Assembly: GCF_936933875.1 (NCBI RefSeq)
Contig: NZ_CAKZIK010000003.1
Location: forward strand, 1-18,837
DNA from: an uncultured Chryseobacterium sp.
GTDB taxonomy: Bacteria > Bacteroidota > Bacteroidia > Flavobacteriales > Weeksellaceae
Direction: 5' to 3'
Length of the DNA: 18,837 nt
The notes below the pieces were generated by a model that made no database searches, was not told the origin of the DNA, and worked only from the letters and a program-made list of their open reading frames with translations. Both the position numbers and the translations under genes were made by a program. Positions 14,424-18,837 of this stretch are shown piece after piece (positions within the stretch are counted from its first letter, which is position 1; the number at the start of each line of letters is the position of its first letter).

Positions 14424-15032
14424 TTACAGAAGCAGAATTTTGTTTCGAGAGAGTTTAATTTCTTCTTCATTTTCCAATTGTTTCAGAACGCGACTTGCAG
14501 CTTCTCTCGTAATTCCGAGTTCGTCAGCAATTTGTTGATGTGTTACCACCAATTCATTGCTTTCATAAAGTTCTGCTTTTTGATGAAGCAATTGTAAAAT
14601 TCGGGCATCCACTTTTTGAAAAGCTACCGAATTTACAATATTCAGCAAACCTTCAAAACGTTTTTGATAGAGGTCGAAAATAAAATCTGTCCATTCCGGA
14701 AATTTTCTAATCCATTCTTTTGCTTTTTGAATGGAAACCATCAAAATTTCAGCTTTTTCTTCTACCACAGCTCTAATTTGAGACTTGTCCTGCTTCATTC
14801 CGGATAAAATGGAAACAATACAACTTTCGCCGGGAGTAATATAGTAGAGCAGGATTTCGCGTCCGTCTTCCTGAGTTCTCATCACCTTCAAGCTTCCCGA
14901 AAGTACCACCGGAATATAATTCACATAAGCATCCATATCGAGAATGACATCTCCTGGATTAAATTTTTTGATGGAAGAAGTTTCGTAAAGTTCCTCCCGG
15001 AATTTCGGACTTATATTGTTGAGGTTGTTCAT
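14424..15032 (-). CDS. Crp/Fnr-family transcriptional regulator
   Basis: A 202-residue cytoplasmic DNA-binding protein. Residues 20 to about 105 form the cyclic-nucleotide-binding-like beta-roll (FNPGDVILD, LSGSLKVMR, ITPGESCIVSIL). A linking helix runs at about 107-135 and a Crp-type winged HTH at about 140-202, with the recognition region HQQIADELGITREAASRVLKQLE (165-187). There is no Fnr-type N-terminal cysteine cluster; the only cysteine is Cys71, in the loop where Crp binds cAMP, and the usual Crp cAMP residues are not obvious, so the signal is unknown. It is divergent from the amino acid permease (177-bp gap) and followed by the rhodanese gene. An exact -7 box lies at 15051-15058. Length is normal. 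Confidence 0.92.
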   Translation of the reverse strand: MNNLNNISPKFREELYETSSIKKFNPGDVILDMDAYVNYIPVVLSGSLKVMRTQEDGREILLYYITPGESCIVSILSGMKQDKSQIRAVVEEKAEILMVSIQKAKEWIRKFPEWTDFIFDLYQKRFEGLLNIVNSVAFQKVDARILQLLHQKAELYESNELVVTHQQIADELGITREAASRVLKQLENEEEIKLSRNKILLL

Positions 15033-15050
15033 TACTATTTTAAATTATTA

Positions 15051-15058
15051 CAAAGTTA
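15051..15058 (-). promoter_or_regulatory. -7 promoter element of the Crp/Fnr gene
   Basis: Minus-strand TAACTTTG matches TAnnTTTG exactly, 18 nt before the ATG at 15032. No clear -33 TTG. Confidence 0.55.
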
Positions 15059-15125
15059 ATGATAAGTACCGAATATTTTTAAAGCATTAAATTCCATTGA
15101 TAACGAAAGACTTAGTCGTATGTTC

Positions 15126-15140
15126 TTGATAATTTTTCAA
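15126..15140. promoter_or_regulatory. Candidate Crp/Fnr-like half-site pair in the divergent gap
   Basis: TTGA and TCAA arms separated by 7 nt (15126-15129 and 15137-15140). Classical Fnr/Crp-family sites have 6 nt between such arms, so spacing is off by one. It lies between the regulator and the permease promoter. Confidence 0.2.
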
Positions 15141-15157
15141 TTTAAATGACTAAAAAA

Positions 15158-15188
15158 TGTTAATAAATCATAAAAATTTATATTTTTG
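15158..15188 (+). promoter_or_regulatory. Promoter of the APC permease
   Basis: TATTTTTG at 15181-15188 is an exact -7 element, 21 nt before the ATG at 15210. A TGTTAA at 15158-15163, 17 bp upstream, is a weak -33 candidate. The TTG at 15186 in the permease frame lies inside the -7 box, which rules it out as a start. Confidence 0.6.
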
Positions 15189-15209
15189 GGAATCTTTAAA
15201 AAACTCACT

Positions 15210-16868
15210 ATGTCAAATCTTTGGAGAACAAAACCCCTCAATCAACTTTTAGCTGAAGCGGATGAATCCGAAAAAGGGCTCAAAAAGACTCTTAGCGCTG
15301 GAGCTTTAGTTGCACTTGGGATTGGTGCCATTATTGGTGCCGGATTATTTTCGATTACCGGAATGGCAGCTGCAAACCATGCAGGTCCCGGAATTATGGT
15401 ATCTTTTATCATCGCAGCAATTGGCTGTGCTTTTGCAGGACTTTGCTACGCAGAATTTGCATCAATGATTCCTGTTGCGGGAAGTGCTTACACGTATTCT
15501 TATGCAACAATGGGCGAATTTATTGCTTGGATTATTGGTTGGGATTTGGTTCTAGAATATGCAGTAGGAGCTGCAACCGTAGCTTCGAGTTGGTCCGGTT
15601 ATCTCGGGAAACTCTTTAGCAACTTTGGTGTTGCATTGCCCGAAAGTTTGATGACGACACCTTTTGACGGTGGTATCATGAATTTGCCTGCGGTTTTCAT
15701 TGTAACAATTATGTCTTTGGTTCTCATTAAAGGTACCAGCGAATCTGCTTTGGTGAATACTTTTATTGTAATTCTAAAGGTTGCAATCGTAATCATCTTT
15801 ATCGTTGTTGGATTCAAATACATAAAACCTGAAAACTTAACACCACTAATTCCCCAAAACACAGGAACTTTTGGTGAATTCGGTTGGAGTGGAGTCATAC
15901 GAGCCGCAGCAATTGTCTTCTTTGCCTATATTGGTTTTGATGCAGTTTCTACAGCTGCTCAGGAAACTAAAAACCCTAAAAAAGCAATGCCAATTGGTAT
16001 TATGGGTTCATTGTTGATTTGTACGGTTTTGTATATCATTTTCGCTTATGTAATGGTAGGAGTTGTTCATTACTCTAAATTTACGGAAGGAACTGCAGGA
16101 GACCATTTGGCTCCGGTTGCAATTGCGATTGAAAATATGGGCGACATCATTAACGGAAAAGTAGTTCCTGCTTATCCTTGGTTGAATACTACTATTATTA
16201 TTGCGATTCTTTTAGGATATGCATCGGTAATTTTGGTAATGTTAATGGGACAAAGCCGTGTATTTTATTCGATGAGTAAAGACGGTTTGTTGCCAAGAGC
16301 GTTCTCTGAAGTACACAAAACTTTCAGAACACCATTTAAATCTAACCTTTTCTTCCTTGTTTTGGTAAGTGCTTTTGCAGCGTTTATTCCAGGTAGAGTG
16401 GTAGGCGAAATGACTTCCATTGGAACATTGTTCGCGTTCATCCTTGTTTGTATCGGGGTTTTGGTGATGAGGAAAACTCAGCCGGATGCTCCAAGAGCCT
16501 TCAAAACGCCTTTGGTTCCTGTGGTTCCAATTTTAGGAGTTTTGGTATGCTTTGGAATGATGGCTTTCCTTCCTTTCGATACGTGGATTCGTTTGGTAGC
16601 TTGGATGATGCTTGGTTTGGATATCTATCTTTACAGAGGAATTAAAAACTCTTTCCTTGGAAAAGAAAACGGTACCACCAACGACCCGAAAAACTACAGA
16701 ATTACTGCAATTTCAGGTTTTGCTTTAACGGCACTTTTGGGTGTTTTGGCTTACCTTCACCACAGCAACGTCAACGTAGATGATGCTGGATTGCTTTATT
16801 TCTCCCTTGCAATGATTGTTTTCCACGTAATTTTCTACGGTTACTATTATTTGAGAGCAAAAAAATAA
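15210..16868 (+). CDS. APC-superfamily amino acid permease (CAT-like)
   Basis: A 552-residue inner-membrane protein with about 12-14 transmembrane helices, importing amino acids by proton- or exchange-coupled transport. The first helix carries the substrate-binding motif GIGAIIGAGLFSITG (37-51). Helix 6 has FFAYIGFDAVSTAAQETKNP, with the loop that follows (ETKNPKKAMP) typical of the family. The N-terminal start (WRTKPLNQLL) and two extra C-terminal helices resemble CAT-type (cationic amino acid transporter) permeases of Bacteroidetes and Bacillus YfnA; the exact amino acid cannot be inferred. The ATG at 15210 is preferred over an in-frame TTG at 15186, which lies within the promoter. It is divergent from the Crp/Fnr gene and ends at a hairpin terminator. 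Confidence 0.93.
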   Translation: MSNLWRTKPLNQLLAEADESEKGLKKTLSAGALVALGIGAIIGAGLFSITGMAAANHAGPGIMVSFIIAAIGCAFAGLCYAEFASMIPVAGSAYTYSYATMGEFIAWIIGWDLVLEYAVGAATVASSWSGYLGKLFSNFGVALPESLMTTPFDGGIMNLPAVFIVTIMSLVLIKGTSESALVNTFIVILKVAIVIIFIVVGFKYIKPENLTPLIPQNTGTFGEFGWSGVIRAAAIVFFAYIGFDAVSTAAQETKNPKKAMPIGIMGSLLICTVLYIIFAYVMVGVVHYSKFTEGTAGDHLAPVAIAIENMGDIINGKVVPAYPWLNTTIIIAILLGYASVILVMLMGQSRVFYSMSKDGLLPRAFSEVHKTFRTPFKSNLFFLVLVSAFAAFIPGRVVGEMTSIGTLFAFILVCIGVLVMRKTQPDAPRAFKTPLVPVVPILGVLVCFGMMAFLPFDTWIRLVAWMMLGLDIYLYRGIKNSFLGKENGTTNDPKNYRITAISGFALTALLGVLAYLHHSNVNVDDAGLLYFSLAMIVFHVIFYGYYYLRAKK

Positions 16869-16890
16869 TTTTCAGTTATTTATCATATTG

Positions 16891-16918
16891 AATCCCGGCT
16901 TTATGTCGGGATTTTTTT
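16891..16918 (+). terminator. Terminator of the APC permease
   Basis: A 9-bp stem, AATCCCGGC (16891-16899) with GTCGGGATT (16905-16913, one G-U pair), loop TTTAT and a T-run at 16912-16918. The end of the T-run is the first base of the next gene's -7 box. Confidence 0.9.
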
Positions 16919-16925
16919 ATTTTTG
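16918..16925 (+). promoter_or_regulatory. -7 promoter element of the beta-propeller gene
   Basis: TATTTTTG matches TAnnTTTG exactly, 16 nt before the ATG at 16942. The -33 region would fall within the preceding terminator hairpin; no TTG at normal spacing (the nearest, 16888-16890, is 27 bp away). Confidence 0.5.
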
Positions 16926-16941
16926 AACAGTAAATCTATCT

Positions 16942-17955
16942 ATGAACAACAAAATATTCTTACTGATTTTTTCAGTTTTCTTGATTAAAATTTCAGCGCA
17001 AAAGCCGGAATTTCAAATGTTGTTGAAAGAAAAAATCAGCATTCGTGCGATACAGATTTGGGACGGAAAAGTGTGGTATGCCGGAACAGATTCCAAATTC
17101 GGTTACATTTCTTTAAAAGATTCTGCAGATAAAAAGCAAATGATTTTATCTGATAAAAAATTGCAGTTCCGAACTTTAGCGCAGGACAGAAACGCATTTT
17201 ATGCGATAAATGTAGAAAGCCCGGCTTATTTTTTTAGAATTGATAAAAAATCGTTGAAATCAAAAACCGTTAATACCGATAATGATAAAAACGCATTCTA
17301 CGACGCTCTTCATTACAGCGATGGAATGTTTTACACGTTCAGCGACCCTAATTCGGATTTGAATCTGAAATTTGTTGAATTCAATCTTTGGAAAAATCAA
17401 TTCATATCAAAAATTTATACACAACCTAAACTGAACGACGGCGAAGCTGCTTTTGCAGCAAGTAATTCTAACATCGCTTCCTCAAAAAAACACATTTGGA
17501 TTGCAACCGGTGGAAAGTCATCCCGAATTTTCAGAATGAACCGTTCATCCAAAAAGTTCGAAGTTTTCAGTACACCGATTATTCAAGGTGAATCTTCACA
17601 AGGAATGTACACCGTTGATTTTTTCAAAGACAAATTCGGAATTGCTGCAGGCGGAGATTATACAAAACAAACCGCCAACATCAACAATATCGCAACAACG
17701 ACAGACGCGGGAAAAACCTGGCAAATACAGGCGTCCGGAAATAATGCAGGTTATACGACGTGTGTGAAAATCCGTCCTGGTTCCAAGGGAAAAGAGATTT
17801 TGGCAGTTGGAGACCAACATATTTCTATCTCCAAAGATTTCGGAAAAACCTGGTCGAAAATTTCCGATGAGAAAGGATTTTTCGTTGCAGAATGGGTAGA
17901 TAAAAATACAGTGGTTTTGGCAGGAAGCGGTAAAATTGTGATGATGAAATTTTAG
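16942..17955 (+). CDS. Secreted Asp-box (BNR-like) beta-propeller protein
   Basis: A 337-residue protein with a signal peptide (1-19, ending SAQ), so periplasmic or outer. The rest is repeated beta-strand-rich blades, with two clear Asp-box motifs: TTTDAGKTW (252-260) and SKDFGKTW (297-304). The same layout occurs in sialidases, in the photosystem II assembly factor Ycf48 and in many uncharacterised proteins, often labelled oxidoreductase in flavobacterial genomes without evidence. No catalytic Tyr/Glu/Arg set of sialidases can be identified, so no enzyme activity is claimed; binding or scaffolding is possible. There is no T9SS domain at the C-terminus, which ends VVLAGSGKIVMMKF. It is monocistronic between two terminators. 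Confidence 0.85.
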   Translation: MNNKIFLLIFSVFLIKISAQKPEFQMLLKEKISIRAIQIWDGKVWYAGTDSKFGYISLKDSADKKQMILSDKKLQFRTLAQDRNAFYAINVESPAYFFRIDKKSLKSKTVNTDNDKNAFYDALHYSDGMFYTFSDPNSDLNLKFVEFNLWKNQFISKIYTQPKLNDGEAAFAASNSNIASSKKHIWIATGGKSSRIFRMNRSSKKFEVFSTPIIQGESSQGMYTVDFFKDKFGIAAGGDYTKQTANINNIATTTDAGKTWQIQASGNNAGYTTCVKIRPGSKGKEILAVGDQHISISKDFGKTWSKISDEKGFFVAEWVDKNTVVLAGSGKIVMMKF

Positions 17956-17963
17956 TTTCCCAA

Positions 17964-17990
17964 AGATTGCACAGATTTTCGCAGATTTAA
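17964..17990. repeat. Short AGATT repeat after the beta-propeller gene
   Basis: AGATT occurs at 17964, 17973 and 17983 with GCAC, TTCGC and TAAA between, giving a 9-10-bp period. Similar words (CGCAAAGATTTTCAG) occur at 62-76, so this may be one family of decayed intergenic repeats. Confidence 0.4.
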
Positions 17991-18006
17991 AAATATTCTT
18001 TAGTAG

Positions 18007-18043
18007 AACTCTTTCACAGTTTTAAACTCTGAAAGGGTTTTTT
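18007..18043 (+). terminator. Terminator of the beta-propeller gene
   Basis: A 13-position stem, AACTCTTTCACAG (18007-18019) with CTCTGAAAGGGTT (18027-18039), has one mismatch and one G-U pair around loop TTTTAAA, followed by a T-run to 18043. Confidence 0.88.
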
Positions 18044-18069
18044 GTAAGGCAATAAATTCACTACTTTTG
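18041..18069 (+). promoter_or_regulatory. Promoter of hemN
   Basis: TTTG (18041-18044), 17 bp, then TACTTTTG (18062-18069) is a full match to the Bacteroidetes -33/-7 pattern, the best in the window. The -33 box is the end of the preceding terminator's T-run. The leader (about 30 nt) begins with an imperfect hairpin, TGCAACT/AGTTGGCA (18075-18096). Confidence 0.7.
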
Positions 18070-18106
18070 CACCCTGCAACTTTGCATCAGTTGGCACTAA
18101 AAAGTT

Positions 18107-18837
18107 ATGAATTCTCTTATCGATAAATACAATATTCCCGGTCCCCGTTACACGTCTTATCCAACTGTTCCGTTTTGGGACGAAAAGGCTTTTACAGCCG
18201 AAAAATGGAAAAGTTCGGTCATTAAATCTTTTAATGAAAGCAATGGTGCGGAAGGGATTTCAATTTATATTCACCTTCCGTTTTGTGAAGCGTTATGTAC
18301 GTTTTGCGCTTGTCACAAAAGGATTACGAAACAACATTCCGTAGAAACGCCTTATTTGGAATCGGTTTTGAAAGAGTGGGATTTGTATCTTGAAACTTTC
18401 AAGAGCCAAGAGCCAAGAGCTAAGAACCAAGTGCCGAAAATTAAGGAGTTGCATTTGGGTGGTGGAACGCCGACATTTTTTTCTCCGGAAAATTTAAAAA
18501 CTTTGTTGGAAGGCATTTTTGCCAAAGCAGAAATTGCTGAAGAACCGGAATTTTCTTTTGAAGGTCATCCGAACAACACCACGAAGGAACATCTTCAGGT
18601 TTTGTTTGATTTGGGCTTTACAAGATGCAGTTTTGGAGTTCAGGATTATGATGTTCAGGTTCAAAAGGCTATTAACAGAATTCAGCCTTTCGAAAATGTG
18701 GAAAGAGTGACCAATTGGGCTAGAGAAATCGGTTATAAAAGCGTTTCCCACGATTTGGTTTTCGGACTTCCTTTTCATAATTGGGAAAAAATGGAATATA
18801 CGATCCGCAAGACTTTGGAACTGAAACCGGACCGATT
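18107..18837 (+). CDS. hemN: Oxygen-independent coproporphyrinogen III oxidase (5' part, cut by the window)
   Basis: The first 243 codons of a radical SAM enzyme that decarboxylates coproporphyrinogen III to protoporphyrinogen IX for haem synthesis without oxygen. RYTSYPT (14-20) is the HemN N-terminal block. The cluster motif CEALCTFCAC gives Cys60, Cys64 and Cys67 for the 4Fe-4S cluster plus Cys69, as in E. coli HemN (CX3CX2CXC). GGGTPT (118-123), EGHP (152-155), GVQD (177-180) and HDLVFGLP (215-222) follow in the right order. The region between the helix at 83-98 and GGGTPT is about nine residues longer than in E. coli, because of five 7-bp repeats at 18401-18435 (protein KSQEPRAKNQVP). 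The frame is open across the repeat. The ATG at 18107 follows an A-rich stretch. Confidence 0.95.
   Translation, partial: MNSLIDKYNIPGPRYTSYPTVPFWDEKAFTAEKWKSSVIKSFNESNGAEGISIYIHLPFCEALCTFCACHKRITKQHSVETPYLESVLKEWDLYLETFKSQEPRAKNQVPKIKELHLGGGTPTFFSPENLKTLLEGIFAKAEIAEEPEFSFEGHPNNTTKEHLQVLFDLGFTRCSFGVQDYDVQVQKAINRIQPFENVERVTNWAREIGYKSVSHDLVFGLPFHNWEKMEYTIRKTLELKPDR
18401..18435 (+). repeat. Five tandem heptamers inside hemN
   Basis: Units are AAGAGCC, AAGAGCC, AAGAGCT, AAGAACC and AAGTGCC: two identical, two with one change and one with a single change in another position. The 35 bp lie fully within the coding frame, at a loop between conserved HemN blocks. A gain or loss of one unit would shift the frame. 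Confidence 0.85.

Noticed and set aside
15186..15209. TTG start eight codons upstream for the APC permease
   Set aside because: The codon is part of the -7 promoter element, so it would not be transcribed.
18494..18778. A 94-codon minus-strand frame and a 63-codon plus-strand frame at the right edge
   Set aside because: Both overlap the hemN frame, which runs open from 18107 to the window end with all radical SAM motifs in order.
1..18837. CRISPR array, insertion sequence, prophage, toxin-antitoxin or defence genes
   Set aside because: I looked for regularly spaced identical repeats, terminal inverted repeats with a transposase and nuclease or helicase motifs, and found none. The heptamer arrays have no spacers and are far too short for CRISPR.

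Overview
The window looks like chromosomal DNA of a member of the Bacteroidetes, most likely the Flavobacteriia (a Chryseobacterium-like or other Weeksellaceae organism). The evidence is low G+C with A/T-rich gaps, no Shine-Dalgarno sequences before starts, nine exact copies of the Bacteroidetes sigma -7 element TAnnTTTG just upstream of start codons, a protease with a type IX secretion C-terminal signal, a TonB-receptor-like barrel with an N-terminal carboxypeptidase-like domain, and PEP carboxylase and HemN sequences of Bacteroidetes type. The genus is inference. I found no rRNA, tRNA, CRISPR array, insertion sequence or phage gene; the gene content is mostly housekeeping.

Layout from left to right: a 456-bp non-coding stretch with decayed repeats; a secreted SGNH/GDSL hydrolase (-); PEP carboxylase ppc (+), which meets a T9SS-exported subtilisin-like protease (-) at a two-way terminator; a divergent WbpE/PorR-like sugar aminotransferase followed by galE (+); a second two-way terminator and an outer-membrane beta-barrel receptor-like protein (-); mltG, dapF and pnuC (all -); a Tyr/Gly- and Gln/Thr-rich lipoprotein (-); a rhodanese and a Crp/Fnr regulator (-); a divergent APC amino acid permease (+); a secreted Asp-box beta-propeller protein (+); and the first 243 codons of hemN (+), cut by the window edge.

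Functional links: the aminotransferase and galE form a sugar-nucleotide operon sharing a 99-bp divergent control region with the T9SS cargo protease. dapF (meso-diaminopimelate for peptidoglycan) and mltG (peptidoglycan glycan-strand cleavage) are probably co-transcribed. Crp/Fnr and rhodanese are adjacent, with separate -7 elements. ppc supplies oxaloacetate.

No clear new defence or mobile system is visible. The most unusual signals are short arrays with a 7-bp period: five perfect to near-perfect heptamers inside the hemN reading frame, which could shift frame if the copy number changed; two five-unit arrays of different sequence in the dapF-mltG gap; and a weaker one filling the aminotransferase-galE gap. 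Also notable are two promoters whose -7 box ends only 4 nt before the ATG (ppc and pnuC), terminator T-tracts that run into the next promoter (16891-16925 and 18007-18069), and palindromes upstream of the aminotransferase and receptor genes.
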